From Rhizobium sp. AQ_MP (GTDB lineage: Bacteria; Pseudomonadota; Alphaproteobacteria; Rhizobiales; Rhizobiaceae): DNA of 64,000 nt. Both the position numbers and the translations under genes were made by a program. The stretch is from positions 248,001 to 312,000 of the forward strand of contig NZ_JACJVI010000003.1 of assembly GCF_014237835.1 (NCBI RefSeq), in the 5' to 3' direction. Positions 19,597 through 28,964 of this stretch are shown here, in pieces. The first letter of the stretch is position 1. Each line of letters starts with the position of its first letter. Below the pieces are notes generated by a model. It was not told the DNA's origin, searched no databases, and was given only the letters and a program-made list of their open reading frames with translations.

Positions 19597-20790
19597 ATGA
19601 ACGACATTTCACAGAGCATGACTTCCCCAGCCACACCGGCGCCGATCGTAACGAAGGAGCGCGCGGCCGTCGCGCTGCTGTTCTTCCTCAATGGTCTCGT
19701 CATCGGTGCCTGGGCCCCGAAGATCCCCTTCTTCTCGCAGGCACTCGGCCTGACGGAACTAATGCTCGGCGTGATGATCTTCGTCTTTGGCGTCGGTTCG
19801 CTGGTGCTGATGCCGATCGCCGGCATGCAGATCGCCCGCTATGGCTCGCGGCGCGTCGTGGAGGTGGCCACGCTGCTCTTCATTCCGACGATCGTGCTGG
19901 TGACGCTGGTCGACAATATCTGGACCGGGGCGGTCGCGATCTTCCTGTTCGGCGGGCTGACCGGAGCGATGGACGTGGCGATGAATGCCAATGCCGTCGA
20001 AGTCGAGCGCAACATGCGCCGCTCGATCATGTCCTCCTGCCATGCCTTCTGGAGCCTCGGCGGTCTCTGTGGGGCAGCGACCGGTGGTTTCCTGATCGCC
20101 TCACTTGGAGTCATGGGGCACGTGCTGTTGCTCGCGGCTGTCTGTGTCGCGCTCTTTCTTGTTGCCCGGCCGATGATCCTGGCCGATGCACCGCATCCAA
20201 GTGAAGAGCCGGTCAAGGCGAAGCTGCCGATGACGCCGCTGCCGTGGCTGATCGGCACCATTGCATTGTTCTCCATGATCCCGGAAGGCACCGTTCTGGA
20301 CTGGAGCGCGCTCTATCTGCGCAACGAGCTGAATGCATCGACGGAGTTGTCGGGCTTCGCGTTTGCCGCTTTCTCCTTCACGATGGCCGTCTGCCGATTT
20401 GCGGGCGACTTCATCCGTGATCGGTTCGGGGCGGTCAACACCTTGCGGTTCTGCGGTGTGGCGGCGATCATCGGTCTTGTCATGGCGGGACAATCGACCA
20501 ACGTGACCTTCGCCCTTATCGGGTTTGCGATCACGGGGATCGGGATCTCGAACATGGTGCCGATCGCCTTTTCGGCAGGCGGCAACATTCCGGGGCTGGC
20601 GCCGGGTGTCGGTCTCTCCGTGGTCACGACCATGGGCTATTCGGGGATCCTGTTTGCGCCTTCGCTGATCGGTTTCGTCGCGGAATTCACCTCACTCTCG
20701 ACCGTCTATACGGCGATCCCCTCCCTGCTCATCGTCGTGCTCGCCCTTTCCGGGCTTGCCCGCCATGCCGACCGGGCGGCTGGGCACTGA
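19597..20790 (+). CDS. MFS transporter, YbjJ-like
   Basis: A 397-aa, twelve-segment major facilitator. 'IPFFSQALGLTE' near residue 50 and 'GAMDVAMNANAVEVE' near 130 are typical of the YbjJ/fucose-permease-like branch. The start ATG follows an AGGA site. The gene stands alone, with a LacI-type palindrome upstream and a GC-rich hairpin after its stop. The substrate is not deducible; sugar or metabolite efflux is a family guess. Confidence 0.85.
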   Translation: MNDISQSMTSPATPAPIVTKERAAVALLFFLNGLVIGAWAPKIPFFSQALGLTELMLGVMIFVFGVGSLVLMPIAGMQIARYGSRRVVEVATLLFIPTIVLVTLVDNIWTGAVAIFLFGGLTGAMDVAMNANAVEVERNMRRSIMSSCHAFWSLGGLCGAATGGFLIASLGVMGHVLLLAAVCVALFLVARPMILADAPHPSEEPVKAKLPMTPLPWLIGTIALFSMIPEGTVLDWSALYLRNELNASTELSGFAFAAFSFTMAVCRFAGDFIRDRFGAVNTLRFCGVAAIIGLVMAGQSTNVTFALIGFAITGIGISNMVPIAFSAGGNIPGLAPGVGLSVVTTMGYSGILFAPSLIGFVAEFTSLSTVYTAIPSLLIVVLALSGLARHADRAAGH

Positions 20791-20797
20791 AAACAAG

Positions 20798-20831
20798 GCG
20801 TGTGCGGGGGCATCGAGGCTGCCGCACACGC
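20798..20831. terminator. Hairpin after the YbjJ-like MFS gene
   Basis: Perfect 10-bp stem (20798-20807 with 20822-20831, 14-base loop) just after the MFS stop. No U-tract follows, so it may be a weak or Rho-assisted terminator or an mRNA-end stabiliser. Confidence 0.45.
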
Positions 20832-20922
20832 GCGCATGTGATCGTGTCCCTGTGTCTTTCGGTTGACAAGCGAACGGCTTTGATCCACCTCCATGGCGAT
20901 TGAGGCTTGCAGAGAACCAGCC

Positions 20923-22188
20923 ATGACCGCACCCCTGATCCATCCCGCCGATGCCTTTGACCCCAAGCCGCGCCGTTCCTCGGTTGCGGTCGAAGTGGGT
21001 GGTGTCATTATCGGTGGCGGCGCGCCCGTCGTCGTCCAGTCGATGACCAATACCGACACCGCTGACATCGACGCGACCGTTGCCCAGGTTGCCGCGCTCT
21101 ACAAGGCTGGCTCCGAGGTGGTGCGCATCACCGTCGACCGTGACGAGAGTGCCGCAGCCGTGCCGAAGATCCGCGAGCGGCTGCTGAGGCTCGGCATGGA
21201 CGTGCCGCTGATCGGCGATTTCCACTACATCGGCCACAAGCTGCTCGCCGATCATCCTGCCTGTGCCGAGGCGCTCGCCAAGTATCGCATCAACCCAGGC
21301 AATGTCGGTTTCAAGGACAAGAAGGACAAGCAGTTCGCCGAGATCATCGAGATGGCGATCCGCTACGACAAGCCCGTCCGGATCGGCGTCAACTGGGGCT
21401 CGCTCGATCAGGAGTTGCTGACGCGGCTGATGGACGAAAACGCCGCACAGGGCTCGCCGCTGTCGGCCCGTCAGGTGACGCGCGAGGCGATCGTGCAATC
21501 CGCACTTCTATCGGCCGAACTCGCCGAAGAGATCGGGTTGCCGCGCAACCGCATCATTCTCTCCGCGAAGGTCAGCCAGGTGCAGGACCTGATCGCCGTC
21601 TATTCGATGCTCGCCGAGCGCTCGAACCATGCTCTGCATCTGGGACTGACCGAGGCCGGTATGGGCTCCAAGGGCATCGTCGCCTCCTCGGCGGCCATGG
21701 GTTACGTGCTGCAGCATGGTATCGGCGACACGATCCGCGTGTCGCTGACCCCCGAGCCGAACGGTGACCGGACCCGCGAAGTGCAGGTGGCGCAGGAACT
21801 GTTGCAGGTCATGGGCTTCCGCCAGTTCGTGCCCGTCGTTGCCGCCTGTCCGGGCTGTGGTCGCACGACCTCGACCGTCTTTCAGGAACTTGCCCAAAAG
21901 ATCCAGGACGACCTGCGCAAGAACATGCCGGTCTGGCGCGACAAGTATCCCGGTGTCGAGGGGCTGAACGTCGCCGTCATGGGCTGCATCGTCAACGGTC
22001 CCGGCGAAAGCAAGCATGCCGATATCGGCATTTCGCTTCCGGGGACGGGTGAAAACCCGGCTGCCCCCGTCTTCATCGACGGCCAGAAGGCGATGACGCT
22101 GCGCGGTCCCAATATCGCAGCCGATTTCGAGGCGCTGGTGGCGGACTATATCGAGAAGCGCTATGGTCGGAAGTCGGCGGCGGAGTGA
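20923..22188 (+). CDS. ispG: 4-hydroxy-3-methylbut-2-enyl diphosphate synthase (IspG/GcpE)
   Basis: Converts ME-cPP to HMBPP, the penultimate step of the MEP isoprenoid pathway, using a [4Fe-4S] cluster. 421 aa. TIM-barrel N-terminal domain ('[16 protein letters not shown]', 'LIGDFHYIG', '[10 protein letters not shown]') and C-terminal cluster domain with '[10 protein letters not shown]' and '[10 protein letters not shown]'. I prefer ATG 20923 (AGAG upstream) to the ATG at 20893, which lacks a ribosome site. The pathway partner ispA lies 3 kb downstream on the other strand. Confidence 0.95.
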   Translation: MTAPLIHPADAFDPKPRRSSVAVEVGGVIIGGGAPVVVQSMTNTDTADIDATVAQVAALYKAGSEVVRITVDRDESAAAVPKIRERLLRLGMDVPLIGDFHYIGHKLLADHPACAEALAKYRINPGNVGFKDKKDKQFAEIIEMAIRYDKPVRIGVNWGSLDQELLTRLMDENAAQGSPLSARQVTREAIVQSALLSAELAEEIGLPRNRIILSAKVSQVQDLIAVYSMLAERSNHALHLGLTEAGMGSKGIVASSAAMGYVLQHGIGDTIRVSLTPEPNGDRTREVQVAQELLQVMGFRQFVPVVAACPGCGRTTSTVFQELAQKIQDDLRKNMPVWRDKYPGVEGLNVAVMGCIVNGPGESKHADIGISLPGTGENPAAPVFIDGQKAMTLRGPNIAADFEALVADYIEKRYGRKSAAE

Positions 22189-22263
22189 GCTTGCGGCCAA
22201 CTTTTTGTTGCCGCAATTTCACGGTTGACGGATTATCAGCCGAATCCTGGAGGGACACCGAGC

Positions 22264-22929
22264 ATGATCAAGAAGATCGCCATTCTCGCGCTGTGCGCGA
22301 CCTATCTGAGTGCCTGCACCACGACCGATCCCTATACGGGCCAGCAGAAGGTGTCCAACACGGCGGGCGGCGCGGCACTTGGTGCTGCCGTCGGTGCGCT
22401 TGGTGGTCTTGCGGTGGGCGGCTCGCCGGAAGGCCGCCGCAACGCAGCCCTCATCGGTGCCGGCATCGGTGCGCTCGCGGGCGGTGCGATCGGCAACTAC
22501 ATGGACCAGCAGGAAGCCGAGCTGCGCGCACAGCTGCAGGGTACCGGGATCTCGGTGACCCGCGTCGGCGATCGCATCATCCTGAACATGCCGTCCAACA
22601 TCACGTTCAACACTGATCAGGACGCGGTCATGCCGCAGTTCTATCCGACGCTGAACTCGGTCGCGATCGTGCTTCGCAAGTTCGACCGTACCCTGATCGA
22701 TATCAACGGCCACACCGATTCGACCGGCAGCCCGGGCTACAACCAGGGTCTGTCCGAGCGCCGTGCGATGTCGGTTGCCGGCTATCTCAACAGCCAGGGC
22801 ATCGATCCGCGTCGTGTTTCGGCTGTCGGCTTCGGCCCGAACCAGCCGATTGCGTCCAACGCGACCCCGGATGGCCGCGCGCAGAACCGCCGCGTCGAAA
22901 TCCAGATCTCGCCGCTCACCCAGGGCTGA
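22264..22929 (+). CDS. OmpA-family outer-membrane lipoprotein with glycine zipper (YiaD-like)
   Basis: A 221-aa lipoprotein. Signal peptide 'MIKKIAILALCATYLSAC' ends in a lipobox LSAC, followed by a glycine-zipper segment (~35-85) and a C-terminal OmpA peptidoglycan-binding domain (~110-215; 'INGHTDSTGSPGYNQGLSE', 'AQNRRVEI'). ATG 22264 has GGAGGG nine bases upstream; the longer frame adds a polar, non-signal N-terminus. The role is probably anchoring the outer membrane to peptidoglycan. A terminator follows immediately. Confidence 0.9.
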   Translation: MIKKIAILALCATYLSACTTTDPYTGQQKVSNTAGGAALGAAVGALGGLAVGGSPEGRRNAALIGAGIGALAGGAIGNYMDQQEAELRAQLQGTGISVTRVGDRIILNMPSNITFNTDQDAVMPQFYPTLNSVAIVLRKFDRTLIDINGHTDSTGSPGYNQGLSERRAMSVAGYLNSQGIDPRRVSAVGFGPNQPIASNATPDGRAQNRRVEIQISPLTQG

Positions 22930-22951
22930 GGTCTTCGATCCAAGGGATTCA

Positions 22952-22980
22952 AGGCGTCGCATCCGTGCGGCGCCTTTTTC
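22952..22980 (+). terminator. Rho-independent terminator of the OmpA lipoprotein gene
   Basis: Ten-base-pair stem (22952-22961 with 22966-22975, one G-T pair, TCCG loop) followed by TTTTT. Confidence 0.85.
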
Positions 22981-22983
22981 GTT

Positions 22984-23616
22984 TCAGCGGAAGGTCAGCA
23001 TCTTGGCGCCTGCTGTCGCAAACAGGACCGCCAGCGTTCCATCGATATAACGGCGCGCCGCGCGATAGATCCGCAGGGCCCCCGGCGTGGAAAAGAGCAG
23101 TGCATAGCCCGTGAAGATCGTGAAGCCCGTCGCGAGGCAGCCGCAGACGATGATGGCGACAGCTAGCGGCGTCGCATCCTCTGGCAGGCCGAGCGAGATG
23201 ATGGCGAGCCAGGCGAAGATCGCCTTCGGGTTTGTCAGGTGGATCGCATAGCCCATGAGAAAGGTGCGCTTGAGGCTCGCCGTTGCCTTGGAGACGGAAA
23301 GCGGATCGATCTTGCTGGCGGCGGAGCGGAAGGCACGCCAGGCGAGATACAGCAGATAAAGCCCCCCGAGGATGCGCATGACCACCAGTGCCTGCGCATA
23401 CTGGGAGAGGATTGCTGCGAGGCCCAGGGAGGCGGCTATCGCCCAGGTCATCGACCCGCAGAAAATGCCGGCGGCGATTGTCAGGCCATGCCGCCGCCCC
23501 TGGCCGAGCGAAGCGGATGCAATTGCCATAGTCGCCGGGCCTGGGCTCAGGACCGCCACGAGGTAGACGAGATAAGCGGCCACGACCTGCGGCCAGTGTT
23601 CAAGGATGACGGTCAC
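22984..23616 (-). CDS. LysE/RhtB family amino-acid exporter
   Basis: A 210-aa inner-membrane protein with six hydrophobic segments. The N-terminal 'LSPGPATMAIASASLGQGRRHG' is the LysE/RhtB signature, and 'HLTNPKAIFAWLAI' is the mid-protein conserved motif. It is expected to export an amino acid or homoserine-type compound; substrate not determinable. Convergent with the OmpA lipoprotein. A second LysE protein is encoded near 48 kb. Confidence 0.88.
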   Translation of the reverse strand: MTVILEHWPQVVAAYLVYLVAVLSPGPATMAIASASLGQGRRHGLTIAAGIFCGSMTWAIAASLGLAAILSQYAQALVVMRILGGLYLLYLAWRAFRSAASKIDPLSVSKATASLKRTFLMGYAIHLTNPKAIFAWLAIISLGLPEDATPLAVAIIVCGCLATGFTIFTGYALLFSTPGALRIYRAARRYIDGTLAVLFATAGAKMLTFR

Positions 23617-23679
23617 GAAAAGGCTCCGGCTTGGTCTGCAATGAGCCGGACACTAATTGCTTGCGGCGATCTGCACACG

Positions 23680-24735
23680 TCAGATGATTTGATCGATTGC
23701 CTTCAGAAACTGATGGCATTCCTCGGTCGTGCCGATGGTGACGCGCAGGAAATCGGCGATCCGGGGCTTGTTGAAGTGGCGCACAAGAACCGCGCGTTCG
23801 CGCAGACCTTTCTGCAGATCCGCGCCCTGATGGGCGGGGTGACGTGCGAAGACGAAGTTTGTCGATGACGGCAGGACCTCGAAGCCGCGAGCTTCAAGCG
23901 CCTTCGTCACTACATCGCGATTGGCGATGATCTTGCCGCAGGCCTCATCGAACCAGGCCTCATCCTCGATGGCGGCCTTGGCGGCGGCCTGGGCGAGCAT
24001 GTCGACGGGATAGGAATTGAAGCTGTCCTTCATCCGCTCCAGCGCTTCGATCAGCGGCCGCTGGCCGAGCGCAAAGCCGACGCGCAGGCCTGCAAGCGAG
24101 CGCGACTTGGAGAACGTCTGGACGACGAGCAGGTTTTCATATCGCGGGATAAGGCTTGCTGCGCTTTCCGCGCCGAAATCGACATAGGCCTCGTCGATGA
24201 CCACGACCTGGTCCGCGTGCGCAGCGACCAGTTTTTCGATTTCCGAGAGAGGCAAAGCGATGCCGGTCGGTGCATTCGGATTGGCGAGGATGATCGCGCC
24301 GCAGGGACGGTCGTAGTCGGCAATTTGAACGCGCAAGGCATCATCCAGCGGGATCTCCTCGACCTTCACCTCGAACAGCCGGGCATAGGTCTTGTAGAAG
24401 CTGTAGGTGATGTCGGGATACAGAAGCGGCGCGTCATGCTTGAGGAGACCGGCAAAGGTGAAGGCAAGCACCTCGTCGGAACCGTTGCCAACGAAAACCT
24501 CGTCCAGCGCCAGGCCGAAGCGTTTTGCGATCGCCTCACGCAGGGTCGTGGAGGCCGGATCGGGGTAAAGGCGCAGACGCTCTCCGGATGCAGCCGCGAT
24601 CGCGTCCAGCACTTTCTGCGAGGGACCATAGGGGCTCTCATTGGTGTTGAGCTTCACCAGGCCCGGGATCTTCGGCTGTTCGCCGGCGACATAGGGTTCC
24701 AGCGCGTGAACGGCAGACGACCAGAAACGGCTCAT
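23680..24735 (-). CDS. hisC: Histidinol-phosphate aminotransferase
   Basis: PLP-dependent class I/II aminotransferase of 351 aa that makes histidinol phosphate in histidine synthesis and in some rhizobia also handles aromatic amino acids. Motifs: 'KLNTNESPYGPS' (N-terminal HisC signature), 'NPNAPTG', 'VIDEAYVDF', and the PLP lysine in 'FSKSRSLAGLRVGF'. Start at ATG 24735, with AGGAAG seven bases upstream inside the end of ispA. One base separates the ispA stop from this start, so translation is probably coupled. Confidence 0.93.
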   Translation of the reverse strand: MSRFWSSAVHALEPYVAGEQPKIPGLVKLNTNESPYGPSQKVLDAIAAASGERLRLYPDPASTTLREAIAKRFGLALDEVFVGNGSDEVLAFTFAGLLKHDAPLLYPDITYSFYKTYARLFEVKVEEIPLDDALRVQIADYDRPCGAIILANPNAPTGIALPLSEIEKLVAAHADQVVVIDEAYVDFGAESAASLIPRYENLLVVQTFSKSRSLAGLRVGFALGQRPLIEALERMKDSFNSYPVDMLAQAAAKAAIEDEAWFDEACGKIIANRDVVTKALEARGFEVLPSSTNFVFARHPAHQGADLQKGLRERAVLVRHFNKPRIADFLRVTIGTTEECHQFLKAIDQII

Positions 24736-24736
24736 A

Positions 24737-25651
24737 CTATTTCTTCCTGTAGGCAATGAAATGGGCGGCTTCCTTCAAGGCCTCGGCCTTGGCGCCATAG
24801 GGATCGAGCAGGGCGTTGGCTTCCGCCACGAGACGGTCGAGCTCGGCGCGGGCCCAGTCGGTGCCTTTCAGTCCGACGAGAGTCGCCTTGCCCTTGGCGG
24901 CATCCTTCCCGGTCGCCTTGCCCATTGTGGCGGCATCCGACGTGATGTCGAGCAGGTCGTCCGCCACCTGGAAAGCGCGACCGATGATCTCGCCGAATCG
25001 GCGCAGGCGATCGCGATCGTCAGCCGTGCGACCGGCGATGATCGCGCCGGCTTCGCAGGCAAAACGAAGTAGCGCGCCGGTCTTCATCGCCTGCAGCATC
25101 ACGATACCCCCTTCGTCGGGCTGATCCTTTTCCGCGGCAAGATCGAGCATCTGGCCACCCGCCATGCCGCCGATCCCGGCGGCGCGCGAAAGTTCCAGCA
25201 CCAGCGCGACCTTGGCCGTATCGGGCAGCGGTGTTTCGGGGGAGGCGATGATGTCGAAGGCATAGGTCAGCAGGCCATCGCCGGCGAGGATGGCGGTCGC
25301 CTCGTCATACTGTTTGTGAACCGTCGGTTTGCCGCGGCGCAGGTCATCGTCGTCCATGGCCGGCAAATCGTCATGCACCAGCGAATAGCTGTGCAGGCAT
25401 TCGAGGGCGCAGCCCACCTGAAGGGCGGCCTCGTCCACTCCACCGAACAGCCGCGTTGCCTGCATCACGAGATAGGGGCGCAGGCGCTTGCCGCCGTTCA
25501 GTGCGCCATAATGCATCGCCCCGATCAGCTGGACGGGCCGTGCAAGCTCTGCCGGACGCGGGGTCGCATCAAGGAGGACAGCGAGCCTTGCCTCGATGAT
25601 CTCGGCATGGGCGGACAGGCTCTTTTCAAAGTCATCGGCGCTCTGGGTCAT
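24737..25651 (-). CDS. ispA: Farnesyl/geranyl diphosphate synthase (polyprenyl synthetase)
   Basis: Chain-elongating prenyltransferase that condenses IPP with DMAPP/GPP to farnesyl diphosphate. 304 aa, usual length. The first aspartate-rich motif is in 'LVHDDLPAMDDDDLRRG' and the second is 'DDLLDITSD'; 'GGKRLRP' binds IPP. The DDxxxxD spacing is that of bacterial type II FPP synthases. It heads a two-gene unit with hisC. Chain length (C15 or C10/C20) is inferred from the family. Confidence 0.93.
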   Translation of the reverse strand: MTQSADDFEKSLSAHAEIIEARLAVLLDATPRPAELARPVQLIGAMHYGALNGGKRLRPYLVMQATRLFGGVDEAALQVGCALECLHSYSLVHDDLPAMDDDDLRRGKPTVHKQYDEATAILAGDGLLTYAFDIIASPETPLPDTAKVALVLELSRAAGIGGMAGGQMLDLAAEKDQPDEGGIVMLQAMKTGALLRFACEAGAIIAGRTADDRDRLRRFGEIIGRAFQVADDLLDITSDAATMGKATGKDAAKGKATLVGLKGTDWARAELDRLVAEANALLDPYGAKAEALKEAAHFIAYRKK

Positions 25652-25774
25652 CTGGGCTATTTGGCACGCTGCCCCCTGTCAGGCAACGGGAAATTCACCG
25701 TGGGAATGGCGCGGAACAGCGCACCCACACTGGTCATTTAGAGGGAGGACCGCTAAGAGGGTCCATCACAGATC

Positions 25775-26530
25775 ATGGACCCAACTTCGTTGACACCGGA
25801 AGTCGAGGCATTGGAGAGAAACGAGCAGCTTGTCCCGACGGAAGAACGGAGGTTGCGGCCCCGGATCATCCGGGCCCTACTGATTGCCCTCGTCGTCTTT
25901 CTGCTCGGGCCCTATCTCCTGATCCTCATCTATCGGCTCGACTTCGTGCGGCCTGTCTCGACCCTGATGCTGGCGGATCTTGCCACCTTCCAGGGCTATG
26001 ACCGGCGTTGGGTCGATTTCGAGGATATCTCGCCGAATGTCGTCCGGGCGGTGATGATGTCGGAGGACGGGCAGTTCTGCAATCATGGTGGGGTCGACTG
26101 GAACCAACTGCAGTCCGTGATCGACGACGCGATGGCAGGCGAGGCGACGCGCGGTGCCAGCACAATCCCAATGCAGACGGCCAAGAACCTTTTCCTCTGG
26201 AATGGTCGTTCCTTCATTCGCAAAGGTCTCGAGCTGCCGCTGGCGCTGGCGCTTGATGCCGTCTGGCCGAAAGAGCGGGTCATGGAAGTCTATCTGAATG
26301 TCGCCGAATGGGGTCCCGGCATCTACGGGATCGAGGCTGCGGCTCGCTATCACTTCAAGACCTCGGCCGCCAAACTCAGCCGCCAGCAGGCAGCCCTTCT
26401 TGCCGTTTCCCTGCCCAATCCGATCGATCGCGTCGCCAGCAAGCCCGGCCCGGGATTGAAGCGGCTTGCCGGCGTTGTCGATAGGCGCGCAAGAGCCTCG
26501 GGCGATTACATCACCTGTCTTTATGATTGA
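25775..26530 (+). CDS. mtgA: Monofunctional biosynthetic peptidoglycan transglycosylase
   Basis: GT51 glycosyltransferase of 251 aa that polymerises lipid II into glycan strands in the periplasm. One membrane anchor (~31-53) follows a charged cytoplasmic tail. The catalytic glutamate is in '[11 protein letters not shown]' (E97). Further GT51 motifs: '[17 protein letters not shown]' and '[25 protein letters not shown]'. No transpeptidase domain is present. It is divergent from ispA. Confidence 0.95.
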   Translation: MDPTSLTPEVEALERNEQLVPTEERRLRPRIIRALLIALVVFLLGPYLLILIYRLDFVRPVSTLMLADLATFQGYDRRWVDFEDISPNVVRAVMMSEDGQFCNHGGVDWNQLQSVIDDAMAGEATRGASTIPMQTAKNLFLWNGRSFIRKGLELPLALALDAVWPKERVMEVYLNVAEWGPGIYGIEAAARYHFKTSAAKLSRQQAALLAVSLPNPIDRVASKPGPGLKRLAGVVDRRARASGDYITCLYD

Positions 26531-26602
26531 GATCATAAGCTTTCGTTGGTCTTGGCAGGCTCGATCCGGTTAGGATCGTTTCTCAGACGACCGGGAGACA
26601 TC

Positions 26603-27250
26603 ATGACCGAACTCATCCTCTACATTGCCAACAAGAACTATTCCTCCTGGTCGTTCCGTCCATGGATCGCGCTGACGGCCGCCAGCATTCCCTTTCGCGA
26701 GGAACTGATCCCGTTCGGACCGGGCGCCACCCATCCGCGGTTTCACGAGCTCTCGCCGACCGGCAAGGTTCCGGTGCTGCATCACGGCTCGGTTCGTGTA
26801 TGGGAATCACTCGCAATCATCGAATATGTGGCCGAGCTTCACCCCGATGCGGGGCTCTGGCCTGCGGATCGCGAAAGCCGTTCGCTCGCGCGCTCCATCT
26901 CGATGGAAATGCTCTCCGGCTTTCGCGCCTTGCGCAGCGCCTGTCCGATGAACCTGCGGCGGCCGGTCAGGGCGATCGATCTGCCGGAGGGAGTGGCGGC
27001 CGACGTCGCTCGCATCGAGGCGATCTGGCGGGAGATGCGGCAGCGCTCGGGCGGTCCTTTCCTGTTCGGCGCATTCTCGGCGGCAGAAGCGATGTTTGCG
27101 CCCGTGGTCAATCGCTTCAGCGCCTATGATCTCACGCGCGATCCAGAAACGATTGCCTACATGGACGCGATGCGGGCACATCGGGCCTGGCTTGCTTGGG
27201 AAGAGGCGGCCCTTGCGGAAGCCTGGATCGTGCCGGAGGACGAGGCCTGA
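26603..27250 (+). CDS. Glutathione S-transferase family protein
   Basis: A 215-aa GST-fold protein. Thioredoxin-like N-terminal domain (~1-80) with the pattern '[15 protein letters not shown]' (Ser as likely catalytic residue) and '[26 protein letters not shown]', then an all-helical C-terminal domain. ATG 26603 has GGAG five bases upstream; the longer frame from 26546 adds unrelated residues. It probably acts in detoxification or thiol chemistry; substrate unknown. Confidence 0.9.
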
Positions 27251-27289
27251 ACGGGCCTGCCCTAGATTCGAAAAAATCGTCCCGGGGAC

Positions 27290-27318
27290 TGGTCAAACCC
27301 ACTTCGGGCATGTATAAG
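27290..27318 (+). promoter_or_regulatory. Probable sigma-70 promoter of rpmF
   Basis: TGGTCA (27290-27295) and TATAAG (27313-27318) separated by 17 bases, about 90 bp before rpmF. The -10 is good; the -35 departs from the rhizobial CTTGAC consensus. Confidence 0.5.
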
Positions 27319-27405
27319 CCCGCCAAATTCCGAGATCGAGACAGGTTCTGTCCGGCCTCATCGAGGCCGCTAAACCTGTTTTGTCCGTCACGTGGAGTAA
27401 CGAAA

Positions 27406-27591
27406 ATGGCTGTACCGAAGAGAAAAACAAGCCCGTCCAAGCGCGGTATGCGCCGCTCTGCTGACGCGCTCAAGGCCCCGACCTATGTCGAGGACAAGAA
27501 TTCCGGCGAACTGCGCCGCCCGCACCATATCGATCTGAAGACCGGTATGTATCGCGGCCGTCAGGTTCTGACGCCGAAGGAAAGCGCATAA
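27406..27591 (+). CDS. rpmF: 50S ribosomal protein L32
   Basis: 61-aa basic ribosomal protein beginning '[18 protein letters not shown]', the conserved L32 N-terminus. ATG 27406 is preceded by GGAG eight bases away; the longer open frame is non-coding leader. The alphaproteobacterial form lacks the zinc cysteines, as seen here. It is monocistronic, with its own promoter and a strong terminator. Confidence 0.97.
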
Positions 27592-27617
27592 TCTCTGCGC
27601 ATTGATTTGGTTTTTCG

Positions 27618-27645
27618 AAGGGCCGGCGCATGCGCCGGCCTTTTC
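27618..27645 (+). terminator. Rho-independent terminator of rpmF
   Basis: Perfect stem (27621-27628 with 27633-27640, CATG loop) followed by TTTT. Confidence 0.85.
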
Positions 27646-27724
27646 ATTTTGGGTCAGGCATAGTTAAGTTGCGCGGCGGATCACGCTCGTCTCGGTCGGG
27701 ATCGCATTCCAGGAAGGGTTTCGC

Positions 27725-28120
27725 ATGCTGATTGCCGTGCCGCTGATGATCGTGCCCCTCGTCTTCTACAATGCCGTTATGTTGGGGAGCGGAGTTCCAG
27801 CCTTTGCCGGCGTGATCATGACGGTTCCCATGCTCTCGGGCGCCATCTGGACGATGACGCTCGGAGATCTCGTCATCCTCTCGGCGCTGGTGGCGCTGTT
27901 CTTCGAGGTGCTTAAGGCAACGCTCAGCAATCGCGGCTCGCTGATGAACCACATGCTGTCCATGCTGGTGTTCATCGCGTTTCTGGTCGAGTTCCTGCTG
28001 GTGCGCGAAGCGGCGACGCAACTCTTCTTCAGTCTGATGGTGATCGCCTTCATCGACGTGGTCGCGGGCTTCACCATTTCCAATCGCGCGGCCGGGCGCG
28101 ACGTCTCGATCGGACTTTGA
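27725..28120 (+). CDS. Small integral membrane protein, unknown function
   Basis: A 131-aa protein with four hydrophobic segments (roughly 2-35, 45-65, 78-95 and 100-118) and almost no soluble part. The ATG follows AGGAAGG. The layout recalls small conserved membrane proteins of Rhizobiales, but I do not recognise the family. It lies between rpmF and phaR and is convergent with phaR. Confidence 0.75.
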   Translation: MLIAVPLMIVPLVFYNAVMLGSGVPAFAGVIMTVPMLSGAIWTMTLGDLVILSALVALFFEVLKATLSNRGSLMNHMLSMLVFIAFLVEFLLVREAATQLFFSLMVIAFIDVVAGFTISNRAAGRDVSIGL

Positions 28121-28130
28121 TCCCCATATG

Positions 28131-28154
28131 AAAAAGGCCCCGCTCGGGGGCCTT
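28131..28154 (-). terminator. Terminator of phaR
   Basis: Eight-base-pair stem (28134-28141 with 28147-28154). On the minus strand it ends in TTTTT, right after the phaR stop. It may also slow plus-strand transcription from the membrane-protein gene. Confidence 0.8.
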
Positions 28155-28161
28155 GCATGCA

Positions 28162-28740
28162 TCAGAGATTGTCGAGTTTGTTCTGCAAAGAGCGCAATTG
28201 CTCCTTCAGCTCGTCGATGTCCTTGGCTTCCGCCTTCTTGGTTTCCTTGGCCGGCTGCTGGCCGCCGAGGAAGGGCGAGAACATCTGCATCGCCTGCTGG
28301 AACATCTCGGTGTTGCGCTTGACCTGCTCCTCCATGAGTTGCATCGGCATCTGCAGATTCTTCGACAGCGGATGATCACCGAAGGCCTTGGTCATCTGCT
28401 CGCGCATCTGCGTCTGCTGCTCGGTAAACGCCTTCATCGAGTGCTCGAGAAAACTCGGGACCACCATCTGCATCTGGTCGCCGTAGTAGCTGATCAGCTG
28501 GCGCAGGAAGGAGATGGGCAGCAGCGTGTTACCGGTCTTGGATTCCTGCTCGAAGATGATCTGGGTCAGAACCGAATGCGTGATGTCCTCGCCGGATTTT
28601 GCATCCTGCACCACGAAGTCTTCTCCCTTCTTGACCATCTTGGCGAGGTCTTCAAGGGTCACATAAGTGCTGGTCCCGGTGTTGTAGAGGCGTCGATTGG
28701 CGTACTTCTTGATAACGATTTCGCCATCGGCTTTGGCCAT
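28162..28740 (-). CDS. phaR: Polyhydroxyalkanoate synthesis repressor PhaR
   Basis: A 192-aa DNA- and PHB-binding regulator (also called AniA in Rhizobium) that represses PHB granule genes and tunes carbon storage. PHB/PHA accumulation DNA-binding domain at ~8-65 ('IVIKKYANRRLYNTGTSTYV') and a central PHB-binding domain (~70-115; 'FLRQLISYYGDQMQMVVP'), then a Met/Gln-rich helical tail ending in a leucine-rich coiled coil. Divergent from phaA across 224 bp. Confidence 0.95.
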   Translation of the reverse strand: MAKADGEIVIKKYANRRLYNTGTSTYVTLEDLAKMVKKGEDFVVQDAKSGEDITHSVLTQIIFEQESKTGNTLLPISFLRQLISYYGDQMQMVVPSFLEHSMKAFTEQQTQMREQMTKAFGDHPLSKNLQMPMQLMEEQVKRNTEMFQQAMQMFSPFLGGQQPAKETKKAEAKDIDELKEQLRSLQNKLDNL

Positions 28741-28829
28741 TTCTGTCTCCTAACCCGTCGTTTTTCGATTATTTTTGCTCTTCCCTGAAGCAAGTCTAAG
28801 CGCAAATTCAGTCCGGTTACAATCTCTTT

Positions 28830-28840
28830 GTGCGATGCAG
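28830..28840. promoter_or_regulatory. Candidate PhaR site between phaR and phaA
   Basis: GTGC-GAT-GCAG is one mismatch from the CTGC-N3/4-GCAG type site reported for PhaR in other alphaproteobacteria. It lies in the divergent phaR/phaA gap. A looser TTGC-N11-GCAA repeat is at 28775-28793. Confidence 0.35.
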
Positions 28841-28964
28841 GATCGGCAATTGACGAAAGACAGGCAAGCGCAACCAAAGAACGAGAAGCGGGGGTTTATC
28901 CTGTTTGACACCGGCGGCAGTCTTTGTCAGTTTCTTCTCAATCACAAAACCCGAGGAGACGCCC

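Noticed and set aside
20893-20922. Upstream ATG as the ispG start
   Set aside because: It lacks a Shine-Dalgarno sequence and adds ten non-family residues; ATG 20923 fits better.
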